A DNA stretch of 64,000 nt from Lingula anatina (GCF_001039355.2 NW_019774280.1:337443-401442); one strand, 5' to 3'; counted from the first letter of the stretch, positions 43,001-56,170 are shown. Numbers and translations: made by a program. The notes: a model not told the origin generated them from the letters alone.

Positions 43001-46000
43001 CCAAAGCCAAAACCACCTTGGCATCTGTGGTAACACAGGAGAATTTACCAGTGATAAATAGCAATACAGATCAAATACTAATGACTAAATTGCCACCAGG
43101 TAAACAAACTCCAGTGAAAGTGAAACTCCCTGCAGCAGACAGCAAAGTGTCGGCAGCTGGCTCAAGTAATGTCTACGTCAGGTGTGTTGATGCCCAGGGC
43201 AAAGTCTACCTCATTCCGCAACATTTATTGGTCAAAAGCACACCAGGGGGCGCCACAGTCCCACATGGTGCAGCCATACCTCAGGGGAAAGTCCTACAAT
43301 TGAATTCAGGTTCGGATGTCTTGTTGGGAGGCAGACTGAGTCCCAAAGGTCAAGGTCAGATGCTGTCACTTGGCCAAGGTCAAGGCTCCCAGCCAATTGT
43401 ATTTTTGCAAAACAGTGCACTTGTGCAGGGGAATTCATCTCCTGTACTGCAACAATCTCCTACAAAATTAGGTCGATCTGTTTCAGGGCAGAATACTGGA
43501 GTGGTGAAAACGGCATCCAGTGGTGCTGTAAACTCAGCCACAAGCCTTTTAGGAAAAAGCTTCACAATCTCAGGGACAAGAATAGGTGGACTGAATAACT
43601 CCTCAAACCAAGCTGTCACTGCTGCCGTTACATCTCTTCTTAGGTCGCCTCAGAAAGTAGGTCAAGGTCAGCAGGCACAAGTGGGAATTCAAGTTCAGGG
43701 TCAGATTATAAATTCAGGTCAAGGTCAGGTGTCAATATTGAAGCCTGGGTCTGTGCTGAAAGGCATTGTGAAAGGCACCCCCTCACCCAGTTTCTCCCCT
43801 GGGAGAGCTGTGTTGATACAAGGGGGCACTCCACAGACACAGAGATCAGGGAGTACCACCCCAGGGGCATCACCCCAGAGACCCACCTCAGCCCAGGGGG
43901 TGTATATCAAGTCAGAACCCGGCAGTCCCAGGGGTGGCACTCCAGTTAATTTAGTCTCTCTTCCTGGGTCCTCTCGTAGCAGTCCTGCCAGGTCACATCC
44001 AGGAACTCCCGTTCACCTCCTGGGGAGGGCGGGAACCCCTGTTAACACCCCTGGATCAATAATCCCCGGGCATGGTAGCCCCACTGGAGGGATAAGTGTG
44101 ACCATAAAGCAGGAACCAGGGGCCCTCTCTGCTGCACAGCTGGGCATAAGTGCCCTCACTGGGTCAAAACCCCCTCAGACGGAGCCTGTGCAGTTTGTGG
44201 ACCCAGGGGTGGCACCCCAGAATCTAGCAGGAGGCCAGAAGGTCCACCACCTTGTATTATCTCAGGGGATAAAGCAAGAGAGTGCTGTTGGTCAGGTGTT
44301 CAGTAACTCTGCTCAGTTGACTGTCGTCCAGAATGCCTCGAGTTCTGACTCAGAACCCCGTGCCAGTGACTTGGGCATCCCCACACAAAAGGTCACTTTG
44401 GGGACATCGGTTTCTGGTAATTCTGGTGGTCAGGTAGGACAGTGGACAGTGGTCAAGAGTTCAGTTGGGAGGAAAGAAAACCCTGCAGCTTCTGCTCTGT
44501 CTCAACCAGGTATGTGTATTGTCAATCCCCCCCCTTGCCCCTATGTGTGTGTGTGTGTGTGTGTGTTTTTCAAGTTCAATGTTATTTTCTTTTTTGTTAT
44601 TTTAACATGTGTTAATTAGTGAAGTGAGAAAAAAATGTTTGCCTGCTGTTTTCATCACTTCTTAAATTGAAATGTTTTTTTAAGTTGCTGTTTTTTACGA
44701 ATTAAAAAATAAGAAAAACAAGTTTAATCATAAGTCACCAACTGTTAAAATTGTTATTTGTTAATATCAGAACCTTAAGGTGCTTATTCTATTTGCAGCC
44801 CAGAACTCCATGAGTAAAGATATCAATGTGGCAGTTACCTCACCTACTGTGACAGTGACTGCCTCCTCTCCAGCTGTGTCGTCTGCCTCAACTTCAACAG
44901 TCTCTCAAAATATAGTCACCATGATTGGAGGACAGCCATTTTTGGTGTTCAACCAACAGGGCGGCGCCACCAGCACCTCTGGCACCAGTGCGCCACTTAT
45001 GTTGGTGCCGGCGGTGCTGGGGAAAAATGTGCAGCAGTTTAATGTTGCCACAGGTAAGGTGAAGGATAAAAGGCTGAGAGAAGAATCTGACAGATTGTAG
45101 CTGTCAAATGTGGTTTGATATTTTATATTTATTTTAAAAAAGAGAGAGAAAATAAAATTTTCAATGTCAAAATGGGTTTGAATTAGCTTAAGTTCCACTT
45201 TGAAGTCCAACCAGTCTAAACCGTCTGTTTAAAATTAGAACAATTATTTTAGGGAATAGTAAGCAACCATCTGCAAAGTTGACACATGGCGCCACCTATG
45301 TGGTTGGATCAGCCAATGAAAAACATTTGTCAGAATCCAAGAGCATTATGTCCAAGAAAAACTCATTGGTAGCTGAGGACTCGAGGCCAACGGAAAATGT
45401 AGACATTGAGAGAGTAATCAGGTATAAATTTTTATCATACAGCCTAGGCTAGTACTCAAGTAGTTAAAATTTACCTGTGGCTGTGAATGTGGATGTTTTA
45501 CTTTGTACAGTGGCAACATGGAAGTTTGTTGACAGGGCCTCAATGTAAAATGCATAAGTCTCTCACTCTGTCCTCTCTCTCTCTCTCATGCTCTTTACTT
45601 AAAACACACACACACAAACACACACACACACCTTATTCTCTTTCTCTCTCTCTCAACCTTCACTTAACCAATATGACAATTGATTATTTGATTTTTCTTT
45701 GCCAGTTTATCGGATATGGAGGACATGGAGTGTCTTGTGAAAACCTTGGTGAAACAACACCCCCTGGTGGCAACATACACAGGTAAAACACATTAAAAAT
45801 ATTCAGCATGACTATTAGATTGCAGAAGAAATGCAGATTTACTCCTGATAGTGTCAGCTCTTGAAATTGCCCAAGCCAAAATTATTGTTTGTTTTGTCAC
45901 TCTGGAATGGGTCTTTCTCAAAAGGTTGGCTTTGTCTGAAATGTTAAGCCAGTTCTGTGAAAGATATTAAGTATATATTTGAAAATGATGTAGGAATTAA

Positions 46001-46856
46001 ATTTGTGATGTGATGTAAGGGTGCTGTCTTAGAGGAGTTTGTCTTGTTTCAGCAGCCTCTGGTGAGGAGAATGATTCTCCACCCATTCACAGGCACTTGC
46101 ATCCTTACTGTGCAAAGACAAAGGAAGATTTCTTCAAGTGGAATATCGGAAAAAGGAGGGCAGCTGAGGTGAGAAATTTTCTGCAGTGGTTGACATAAAA
46201 TGAATGAATAAGATAAGAATCATGTTTGGTTTTTAACATATTACAAATTAAATATGTGTAGTATTAGTACTCAGTGGTTTACCTCTCTCTCTCTCACACA
46301 CATAATCTATAGATAAAAACCAATAGTTTTGTGACTAGTAAGGATCATAATTGCTATAGCGTATGAGTATTGTGTACTTAAATATTCTTCTTCAGTATAT
46401 GACATTAGATGAATGAATAACTTGTATTTTATTATTGTGTATTTTAATATTTTCACATCTCCAGTGGCAGAGAGCCTGCTGGGTAAGAAGAAAGATGAAA
46501 ACACTGCTAGTGTGGAAAGAAGAGTTTAAAGGAGAGAAACTGTGGAGTACCAAGCAGATTATGTTGTGGTGCAGATATCATTGTTATACTCCAATTCTTC
46601 AAGGTCAGTATTAAAATTACTAAGTGTTTAAGTGTGCTAAAAGTTTAACAATTGATACCCAACTTTTGAAAACAAAGCACCCGTTCAGATTATTAAGAAA
46701 AGTAGATGAAAAGTAAAACGACAAAAAAAAAAAAAAAAAAATTATGCATCCTTTTGTTAAGATAAAAATTATGAATGAAATAGTAAATCTCCTGTTATAG
46801 TTTAAAGTACAAGTTGAAAAGATATAGATTAAATATATACTCTCTCACACATACAC

Positions 46857-46895
<39 letters not shown>

Positions 46896-48578
46896 CACAT
46901 TTGTAACAAACAGTGACATGAATGAAACATTTTCTGTTGTAATTGTTTTAGAATCAAGACAATTGGTATTTCCCAGTCTATACCACTCTGGACAGAAGTT
47001 TAGCAGTTACACTGGATCCAAAGATATGATGGAAAAAATAGACACCCTCATTGCCAAGAGAGGAACACAGGAAGAGGAAGATGTAGTTATAGATGTTCTT
47101 CAAGGTGAGATTTTCTGGCAAAAAATAAGATATCATTCTCACAAAGATTACAGAAAGTATGGTAAACACTTTAACGTGGTGGTAGGAGCTATCAGTTTGG
47201 TACAGATTTTTATCATGTTGAGAAAGATTGATTGTCAAAAATGAATTTGTAACCAAAAAATTAAAGATAGGACATGGTTTGTAAAAATGACCAAGAGTTT
47301 TTAAGTCGGTTATACAGATAATGTAAAAGATACAAGTTTTCTTTAAAAAAAAAAAATAGTGTCAAAGGTGATTCATGATCATATTAGCTTTAACTGAGAA
47401 TTTACACATATTATGTTTGAATATTTGAATACCAGTTAAACACCCTTCGTGTACTTTAGTTTTAAGGACTTTCTAATTATCTTTCTCCGCCTTAAACACT
47501 TACAGATGTGTACACCTGTTCCAACAAATCTGATGTCAAGGAGGAGTCTCCAGTGAAAAAAGATCCATTACTACATACCCTTCCCATCAGTCCAGCTGCT
47601 GAGTTTGTGCACGAAACAGCGCGGGAAGTAAGTTTAAATCTACGAGCAGTAAGACAGTAAGACATGCATAGAATTTTGTACATGATTGAAGAAATGTTAG
47701 TATTGTTATTGCTGTGACATTTTTTTTGGTTATTCAACATGGCAATTTTGACAATGGTGTGACATGGCTACTGTTATTCCAGATTGGCATATGTTATCAG
47801 CCAGTTGAAGTTTGGCGTGACACTCAAGCTAACGTTCTGGAGGATATGATTCTCTCTGTGAGTTTTCTAGAGATGAATGTCAAAAATTTGATAATGATTT
47901 GTTTATCAGCAAAGAATTGGATATAAATTGAAGGACACTGGAGTTATCTTAAAGATAATTATTTTGAGAAATCTACACTTAAAAGCTGTCTACTTCTTAA
48001 GAAGTAAAAAAAAAAAAAACTACAGAAATCATAATTAATTACCAATTACTCATATAATTTCCTTTCCTTACCAGGCAGTAAAATGTTTAGCAGACGACAT
48101 AATCAGAGGAGCATTTTCATTGGCTAGTCAAAGTAGGGGGTGAGTTTCAGTTTGGGGTATTTTCAAATAATGAAAACTTTTTTCTTCCATTGTTAACAGG
48201 TTTCATTTTATAAATAGTAAAATATGAATTAAAAGAAACTTTTCAATAATGTGGAAATATTTTTTTATTTTTATAATGTTAACAGGGCAACAAGTTCAGA
48301 ACTTTAAAAAAATATCATTACTAATTTTTGCAGAGTTTTCTTTGATATAAAATACAGTAAGGAGTGTGTAGAAATTAACTTGATATTGATACAATATTAC
48401 ATGATGATAATACTTATATTATTATATTTACAGATTCCCAGAAGAACTTACTCCTATAGACATATACAGGTCAATTGAAGCACAAAAGAAATGCGATTTC
48501 CTCACCAATAAACATCTTGGAATTGATAGAAATGAAGCACTTGGATTGTCCAACATGTCTGACTCAGTGTCAAGATGA
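37053..48578 (+). CDS. YEATS2: YEATS domain-containing protein 2 (ATAC complex acyl-lysine reader); start of span is the 5' UTR exon with an upstream ATG
   Basis: Main ATG is 38091. Coding exons: 38091-38202, 38467-38564, 39189-39272, 39836-40033, 40409-40500, 40836-40997, 41462-41573, 42020-42064, 42490-44509, 44799-45053, 45253-45421, 45706-45782, 46053-46168, 46465-46603, 46952-47104, 47506-47627, 47783-47857, 48075-48139, 48434-48578. These sum to 4239 bp, 1412 residues, close to the human length. Residues 1-90 match the family N-terminus ([25 protein letters not shown]). The YEATS domain spans about 187-305. His237, Tyr240 and Trp260 match the human acyl-lysine pocket residues His259, Tyr262 and Trp282. 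Residues 302-974 are one 2-kb exon of Ser/Pro/Gly/Gln-rich low-complexity sequence. From about 1150 the conserved C-terminal region includes the histone-fold segment ([31 protein letters not shown]). Nuclear; reads acylated histone H3 and belongs to the GCN5/PCAF-containing ATAC complex. All junctions keep frame. Confidence 0.95.
37607..37683 (-). pseudogene. Orphan exon-like segment of an unrecognised gene in YEATS2 intron 1
   Basis: On the minus strand a gttcag acceptor precedes 77 bp open in one frame ([20 protein letters not shown], then VSEDEM), ending at a gtgagta donor. The composition and both splice sites look like a real coding exon, but no partner exons were found nearby. It may be a transposed exon or belong to a gene nested in the intron. 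I do not recognise the protein. Confidence 0.35.
38936..39161. mobile_element. PIF/Harbinger-type MITE, copy B, in YEATS2 intron 3
   Basis: 226 bp flanked by TAA on both sides. It starts GGGTGCTTTCCCAGAGATTT and ends CTATGGAAATGGGGTG. It is the reverse-orientation homologue of 24933-25157. Its right edge is 27 bp upstream of YEATS2 exon 4. Confidence 0.85.
41179..41328. mobile_element. Long-TIR palindromic MITE in YEATS2 intron 7
   Basis: About 150 bp. The left arm GGGCTCCGTATCTCGAAAGG continues through TTCGCTATGTTGCGCACGTG and CGCAAGTGTCTC. The right arm is its inverse, with a few mismatches, leaving a centre of roughly 30 bases. No coding content. Confidence 0.8.
44543..44564. repeat. (TG)n microsatellite next to a YEATS2 donor
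   Basis: About eleven TG units, 34 bp after the donor of the large exon (44509). The open reading frame runs on through it by chance. Confidence 0.75.
45447..45650 (+). repeat. Dispersed repeat with (CT)n(CA)n tail, copy 1, YEATS2 intron
   Basis: CTAGTACTCAAGTAGTTAAAAT, GGCTGTGAATGTGG and TTTTACTTTGTACA(G/T)TGGCAACAT are shared with 52003-52170. Both copies end in CT dinucleotides followed by CA dinucleotides. Confidence 0.7.
46859..46899. repeat. (GA)n(GACA)n microsatellite
   Basis: GA and then GACA units in the intron before YEATS2 exon 46952-47104. Confidence 0.75.
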
Positions 48579-49515
48579 CTTGGTCAGTTGCAGAAGCAGA
48601 GGAGAGGAAGTTTATTCTCAGGGACTTTATTATTTATTTGTTTCTTTTGTCACATCCTAATATAGATTTAAGACCAGTAGTTGCTCTTTTGTTAACATTT
48701 GGATTTTTCTCTGAATTATTTTACACTTGAGGAATTGTGAGATCTGTAATATAGTGACTGCTCTTTCAAATCAAGATCAGATTACGAGGCTCCACTCTGC
48801 ATGCCTTGAGGACTGTTTCACATAGGAAAAATTAATGGAATTATATCCATATTTGGCATTTATTGTATTCAATGAGATTTGTATTTCAAGGCAAATACAG
48901 CAGTGTTTGACTTAGAGCAAGGTGGTTATATTTCTGAAAAAAAAAAGAAAGATGTCTTTTTGTATTTGTTCATGGTAGTAAAACATGCTGTAAAAAAAAC
49001 TAAAACTAGAATGTACTGAAATAGGTATATGTATTAAAGGGTCGTATGGTTTGATTTAAATTGAAGTGTGCAGGAATGTGTAAGAACGTGCACGTGCACG
49101 TGTGCGTATGCAAGTGCATGCACACATCTGTCTTACATGAGGAGCTTCAGATAAAATATGGAAAGTACTACCTGATGCTAAAGGGTTAGGTCAAGGAAAT
49201 TTAAAAGCACCTGATTTTTGGCCTTAGAGGGTGAATTTATAACATTTGTATACACCAAATATCTGTTTGGCCTAATTTTTACACTTAATAATTGAAATAT
49301 GTCCTAAGGATGAACTATTTGATATTTATTATGTTTGTTTATAATTGTTGTTTTTTGCTGTGTGAGATGGTTTTGCATATTGAAACTGTCATTGTAAATG
49401 ACAGCACTAGATGTTTGTTTCTGAAAGGTGGTTAAACGTAATGATAATAAGATTGGTTAAAAATGATAGACTTTGTTAATGTTAAAAATAATAAACTATT
49501 TAAATACATAGGTGA
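48579..49515 (+). promoter_or_regulatory. YEATS2: YEATS2 3' UTR with polyadenylation signal
   Basis: Follows the TGA at 48576-48578. AATAAA at 49490-49495 is the best-placed hexamer, giving a 3' UTR of about 930 bases. TGT-rich stretches just upstream are usual for 3' UTRs. Confidence 0.55.
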
Positions 49516-49779
49516 AATGTCTCGCTTGTTCTCTGATTGTTCGACTGTTCTTAAATACTGACATACTGTTCATACTGAAATACTGATTTTGTTATTTGAA
49601 GGTTCCGTTAAAACCTGCTGCCCTAGGCAATCCATTACAGAAAAAGACATTTTTGCGTATTTTAAAAAGTATCATTTCTTGAAATGCGCCAACAAGGAGT
49701 GTGCCAATTTCATCCCCCCCCCCCCCAATCCAAGATTTTTAAAGAATCGTGTGTTGTAACTTGGGAGTTCCCTCCCCTA

Positions 49780-49822
<43 letters not shown>

Positions 49823-50980
49823 GAGAGAGAAAGAGAGAGTTCACGTTGACATTTCGACCGGAGTGACGTGGATCAGAATGATTCTAAAACGCCCCTTAAC
49901 CTGGGTGTTTCAAATTATCCGTCTCTGACGCAAGTAAACTGTCAACTTGCGGCGGACTCCGAGAAAAAACATCTTGTACATACAAATATATTTGTCAATA
50001 GCTTTAGCACACAAAACTCATCTGGGTCATTCTGGTGATTGTTTCCGTAGCGGCTGCATAACGCTAGTCATAGCGGCAACGAAGGTTTTCTTCCAAAAAG
50101 GTGATTCACTGGAATTGGGACAGGGGGCGCCACTGCACGAACAGCTGTACAGCTGTATCTGGAACTGGTTCAAAAGTGTTGTATTAAACAGACGGAAAAA
50201 GACAGAATGTTTGTGCCTGTAGCAGAGGTTTTTCTAAAAATGGATGGGGAATCTGTTTACCACTGAAATGACAGATGCAGCATACTTGGACTTGGTCCAA
50301 ATTAAATTGAGCTGAAGAGAAAGACGAGAAGCGGGTTCATTTAACTGGAGGGAAATGCAAGCATTCTTCTCATAATCAAAAAAAAAAAAAAAAAAAAAAA
50401 ATGATAGTTATGATGTTAACGATTACACGAGAAAACAAAAACCCGAAAATTCCAGTAATACATACGTTGACTCCTATCTAGTAGAATTACCTGATTGTTA
50501 GAAAAGAAAATGGAAATGAACTCAGAATCTGTGGCCCAGTATCGTGAGCCGTCAGCCAAGGAACCTCTGACACGATCAAATCATCTCACCTACTGCAATC
50601 TACTGCTAATGTTTACACGTTTTCCGCTGTTCGTTAACCTATGTGTTTACAGTCTATATAAATTGTGCCAGAGATGAACATCGTTTCAAGGCTGAAATGT
50701 ATTCACTGATTGTGCTATCTCAACTACCACAATTGGATGTCGCAATGGCTTTAGGTCTGTTCAGATGAGGTCCAATTTGGACCGGAGTTAAAACTAATTA
50801 TTTGAAACAAACAGACATTTGTTTTTCCACAGTAGAGTAGATCATCTTGGAGCATTGGAACAAAGAGGTCCAGACGTTCCTCGGATTTTTTTATTCCGGT
50901 TTATGTTTTTATACGTCGAGAACGAGAATGTGAGGGAGCAACAAAACTTGGTGACAAAGCAAAGGAGGAGAGGTTGCTCT
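49516..50980. other. Intergenic stretch with microsatellites
   Basis: No supported gene. (CT)n(CA)n(GA)n lies at about 49780-49838 and an A tract at 50380-50401. The 91-codon frame at 49947-50222 shows no features. Confidence 0.45.
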
Positions 50981-50984
50981 GGTA

Positions 50985-51225
50985 CAGGTAGGGCCTATGT
51001 TAGACGGCGGGAAGAAACACGTGGGACAAAGAATGCTGGTTATGAAACCACCAGGAAAGAGAAAACGCAGAAGTTCGAGGAAAAGGTACATGGATGTGAT
51101 CAAGGAAGATATGAAGGAGTTGGGAGTGGAAGATGACCATACGCAGGACCGGTGTGGGTGGAGACGGATAATCCGCTGTGGCGACCCCTAAGAAGGAACA
51201 TGTCCGAAGAAGAAGAAGAAGTCAA
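50985..51225 (+). mobile_element. 3' end of an RTE-like LINE retrotransposon
   Basis: The plus strand encodes RKRYMDVIKEDMKELGVEDD, then a DR..WRRIIRCGDP stretch, the characteristic C-terminal end of reverse-transcriptase-bearing LINE proteins ('W.D.IK.D....G...DR..WR'). It is followed by a GAAGAAGAAGAAG tail at about 51207-51222. The rest of the element is absent, as expected for a 5'-truncated insertion. Confidence 0.6.
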
Positions 51226-53270
51226 ATAAGACCAATTTGTGGTTTTAAAAGGTTTTCATCTGAACTGCCACTTGTTAAACTTACTACTCTGTGCACTTAT
51301 CACTGCCTTCTTTCCATAATATTCTTCGCTTCCCTATTATTAATGTTTTTGAAATTTTTGGTTCGTTAGGAATTCACCATATTATGGAATATGTGCATGT
51401 ATTAAATACTGATCATATTTTATGTGTGACATTCTGTAAAATAATTTTACATGTAAACTATTGTGAGCATCAAATGCACAAAAGTTGTAGTAAAATGTGG
51501 GAAGCGAATGCATAACTTCTTTATGATTTTATCTGCATCATAGCTTTATCTTTCTCAAATAAATAAATAAATAAATAAAGCAACCTACATGCACACTTTC
51601 TCTTTACTTACAGAAGTTATTAAGGATTTTTCACAACCTTCAGTTCAGTCGGTAAACCGCGCAACGAAAGCAAAGGTCAATTTATCTAAGCGTTAGAAAC
51701 ATTTAAACTTGTAGCTAACAAACAGCTGTAACCACCATAGACCTGAGCTGAACCCTGGGTTTTTATCATTTTTCATCCATTGGCAGCCTGTGAAACTTTC
51801 ATGCCTGTGCCACAACAAATTCACACACACACCAAACAAAAAACTTTTAACGGATCTTTTCTTTTAAACATGCGGCTAACCGAGCTTTTAATGTATTGTG
51901 CAGCTGAAGAAATAAACCGTTTTAGTGCAGTCGGTCTTGACGTCATTGTACATCAGATTTGTTAAAACAAAAGATGTTCAAAGTTTGGAAATATTTATAA
52001 TACACCCTAGTACTCATGTAGTTAAAATTTTCCACTGGCTGTGAATGTGGTCGTTTTACTTTGTACATTGGCAACATCAAATTGTACTCATAGGGCCTAA
52101 ATGAAATATGTATTAAGTCTCTCTCTCTCCCTCTCTCTCTCTCTCTCTCAAACGCACACACAACACACACGCGCGCGCACCTAGAGCTTGTTAATTTTCA
52201 CTGTGTGTGCGAGAAATGACACGCAACAAACATCTTAATTACTTGTAATTCAACTCGCCCTTTGTCCCTCTACAACCATTGTTTGGGATATACGTGCAGA
52301 GCTTGACTGAATGATATTTATGAGTCCATAAAAGACCCTCTTTGATTAATTGTTTCCTTCTTTTTTTTTTCTTGATAAATTGTTATCAATTTTTTTCTGA
52401 GTGAAATGCCAACTATGGCTGATTGTATTTTACGTTTCAAGATACCAATATGTAAATCATGAATTTCATATTAATATTTTGTATCTGTGACCATTTTAGG
52501 GACACGAAAAAGCAACGATGCCAGTTAGACCTCAACAGGATCTTTGTTTTTTTCCTGTTTAGAAGTTTTACACTTAACCAGAATATCCGGCAGCTATGAA
52601 ATGGTAAACAGCCAAGAAGCTGGAACCTGGAAAGATAGTTCCGTTCACAATGGGCTATTTGAGACCGGAATATCTGTCTTTAACTTCCCAATTACAGTAA
52701 AATAAACCTTTTGCCCCCTTCAACATGCTCTAGTAATGACGCGATTTAGACTTGTTTTCGGTTCAGTGTAGTCTGCGTCTTGGCACAGGCTAAAAAGGTG
52801 CAAACTAATTTGTTTAGTAGATGACTCATAAATATTACTTTGATACCACCATAATTACTCTCTTTTGGTAAATTATTGTTTTTATTAAATTTGGTGTGTA
52901 AATCTTCTCGAATATCAATATCTTTGGAAAATGGCGCGTTAAAAAGAGGTGTCAGGAACTGAAAATATAACCTTCTTTTAAAACCTCTACTGAATACAAG
53001 ATGTGTGAAAGTTTAAGAGGCCTCAGAGCATGAAAAACAGCAATATCACCTAATTTTGAGCTTAATAAAAACGCCCACTTACTATTCCGTCTGCTTGGAG
53101 AGGTCTAGGAGCCAACACAAGTTAATTGTTGGATGTTGGATTCTAGGAGTGGTTGATACTAAAACTATTTTTTCGCCTTTTTTAAATTTTATTTTGAAAT
53201 TTGAACTTAAGATATTTGGTACTGTGCAAATTAAGATGGTATTGCAGAGCTATCAAAGTACTCTCATTTT
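51226..53270. other. Intergenic stretch
   Basis: No supported gene. An (AAAT)n tract lies at about 51557-51579, and the dispersed (CT)n(CA)n repeat at 52003-52170. Confidence 0.45.
52003..52170 (+). repeat. Dispersed repeat with (CT)n(CA)n tail, copy 2
   Basis: Second copy of the repeat at 45447. It has a uniform (CT)n tract followed by CGCACACACAACACACACG. Confidence 0.7.
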
Positions 53271-53273
53271 GTT

Positions 53274-53274
<1 letters not shown>

Positions 53275-53354
<80 letters not shown>
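53275..53354. repeat. (AT)n microsatellite, about 40 units
   Basis: Uninterrupted alternating AT from about 53275 to 53354. Open frames through it (YIYIYI...) are artefacts. Confidence 0.95.
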
Positions 53355-53357
<3 letters not shown>

Positions 53358-53359
53358 CA

Positions 53360-55610
53360 ACAATTGAAGAAGACCCGAGAATTGGAGAAAAGAAAAAAAG
53401 AAAGAAACTGGAGAAGGAAAAAAGGCAAATGATTATTCTTGTATGGGCAATTGAACAAATTTTATTTATGTCGGAAGCAGGTTCTCTGCGCAGAGGGTCA
53501 TAATATTTCTTGATACGTATCGCTATTAGGGGTAACCTGATACCACGTATTTTGCTGCCTGGGATAATTTACTTGTCTGGGGGTTGTTGGCTGACAAAGA
53601 TATATAGGAAGAACCTGATGAATGGAAATACACTTATGTTTGTGCGTGCGAGGGTGTGTGTGTCTGTTTGTGCGTGTGTGAGAGAGAATGAGAAAGAGAG
53701 AGACTGAAAGTGAAAGAGGAAGATGAGTAAATTGGCTTCTGAATTTGGCTTCTGAATTTGAAACAGAAATATCCAAATTATAAGAAATAAAGTCAAAGAA
53801 GGGACAGAATAAATGAGCAGAAATTAATTCACGTAGTCGCTTAACCTTGGTTGATCGTCCTTCCTTTATACTGCATCACGTTTTGGTTGATTTCCTACAG
53901 TATACATGCACTAAGCTTGTTAATATTGAATTCTCTACTTCTATGTTCATACATGTACACATGCATGGCATTAAAAACAAACTACCTAGAAACCTGGGTT
54001 GTGAAGTTTTTCCAAACGTTTAGTTTTGCAACTTGAAGTGTAAATGTTTTAACATTCTTAAAAGAACTAAACAAAAGAAAAGAAGCTTATTCCAATATTG
54101 AAGCCTAACAAAGTTTTTTAAACTGTAAAACGTATAATGATATTCTTCTCATCAATAAATACAGAGTTCACGATACTGCTGTCTCGAAGTTTTTAACGCA
54201 AATCTTGTTTAACATAAAAAACTTTAGTAAACGTTATGATCTAACTGAAAAGAACCGTGTGACTGAAAACTGCATTCGTCACTTGGAATATACATATTTC
54301 ACACGTACTCACGATTGACTGAACAGAAAAAAAATGAAATATAATTATTTTATAATTTTCACAAATCCACCCACAGTCATTCTTACTCTCGAAGATTTTG
54401 GCCCGTGGTTGGCGTATGTCGGAGGCATTTATCCCCCCCCCCCCCCAAAAAAAAAGACAATTTTTGAGAAAATTTGTAGGATACCTAAATGTAAAGAGAA
54501 ATCTCAAATATAAATATATATGCATATATTTTTCATGTATTTTGAAATCACGATTGAAGCCCCGACTACACTTAAGAGTAGAAAGAATGGATAGTTACAG
54601 TGCAGAGAGATTTATCAATTAACTTATCAAGGTGGCGCTACTGTGATGTGCTTTCTAGAAATAAAGCTTCTGTGTTTTAAATTTAATCTGAGCAATTGCA
54701 GCCTATATTGTCTCCAGTCATTATACAGGTAGTTTAATACAGAACGTTTAATATGTGATATAACAGACGGACCCAATCTTCCCTGCTAATTGGACTTCAC
54801 TCGCAAATTGCAAATGGCTTTCCACACGCAGTGGCCGAAACCACTTCAAATAGAAACTTTTAGTTGATAAACAGTGGAAATTTCCGACGAAACCTCGATG
54901 TGTGACCTGAAAATTACTTGACGCAATATCAATCAGTCCTTTGACAGCAGTCAAGGTGTCGATTGAAAAAGGCCTGTTTTTGGCAACGTTTCTTTAAATT
55001 TGTTTTTAACCTGAGAGTTGTCAACCTGCTTAGCATCACGGAGTAGGGTTATGACTCATTATGTGTAAGACTCGTGTTTCTGTCTGATCAAAATATCGAG
55101 TCACGTAGACAAACGCGTAACAGAATAAAGAGAGAAAGAGTGAAAGGGTTATTGGTTCTGATTTTTGATACATTTCGGCGTTTTAACCACTGCGTTAAAA
55201 GGATACCCTAATGTGGATATCGGCTTAATTCGCATCATCAGACGACTGGACATATCTGGACGATCTGAATGGCCGTCCATTTTTTCGACTTCCCCTTAAA
55301 GTAAAAATTTGATTTCGTGCAGTGGGTCCTGTATTGAGTTAATTGACTCGCCTCTCTGGTGATCTGAAATTCAGGACATGACCTTTGACATGGTAGAAAT
55401 CTGCGGTATTTTACTGAAAAAAAACTCAATGCGTATAATGTAGACCAGATATTTAACATCATCCAATCGAAAGGAAAAAACAGTGTATGCGGATTGGGGT
55501 CCTTTTGCTAGATCCTACTGGAATCCGTCGGTTACGTTAATTAGCTCATTGCCTAAATTAACGTGGAAGCATGGACTTGCAACAAAAAGATGTGTCCCTG
55601 TGTTAGGTGG
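53360..55610. other. Intergenic stretch
   Basis: No supported gene. A C tract followed by an A tract lies at 54431-54455. Short frames lack recognisable features. Confidence 0.4.
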
Positions 55611-55612
55611 CT

Positions 55613-55783
55613 GGCCCGTAGCCAGCAATTTCAAAAGGGGGGTTCGTTTTCTGAAAAGTGGACCTTTTTCCATAAAAACATCATGTACCTACATCAAATT
55701 TTACCCAGAGTGGACCTTTTCTTCAGCAAAAAGGGGCGGTTCTTTCGAACCCCCGACCCCCCCCCCCCCCTGGCTACGGGCCT
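55613..55783. mobile_element. MITE with GGCCCGTAGCCAG ends
   Basis: GGCCCGTAGCCAGCAATTTC at the left and CTGGCTACGGGCC at the right are inverted. The interior holds two GTGGACCTTTT segments and C-rich stretches. This terminus type is familiar from invertebrate genomes. A target duplication could not be identified. Confidence 0.6.
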
Positions 55784-56170
55784 GGGTGGGGTGGGGAGGG
55801 TGAGTGGGATAGGGATCGAAAGATTCTCAGCTCTGAATCAAAATTTTGACCTAAGTCTACACCATTTCTCAAGTTAGCTCAACTTAGGGGGTTAAATAAT
55901 GTTCATGTTCATAAAAATTTCCCTTTGAAATTGCTGCATATACAAGCCTGTTGTTTCAACACATTTTAAGACAGTGTTTAGAGAAGGGCGCTTTCACCAT
56001 GCCTCAAGTTGTCAACTCTACTAGACTAGGTGATACCATTGTAACACTTAAAATTAAAACATATTTGATTATTGGTTTTTAATTATCTAACCATAAGAGT
56101 GAATGGTGCTCGTAGTTTGTGATTATCTGAGAGGAATTTCTCTATACGCGCTCCATTACTTTATATATAT

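Noticed and set aside
44510-44619. Extension of the YEATS2 large open frame past 44509
   Set aside because: The frame continues by chance through a CCAG|gtatgt donor and a (TG)n tract. The next exon at 44799 joins in phase and continues the family sequence.
53201-53503. Frames rich in YIYIYI
   Set aside because: Translation of the (AT)n microsatellite.
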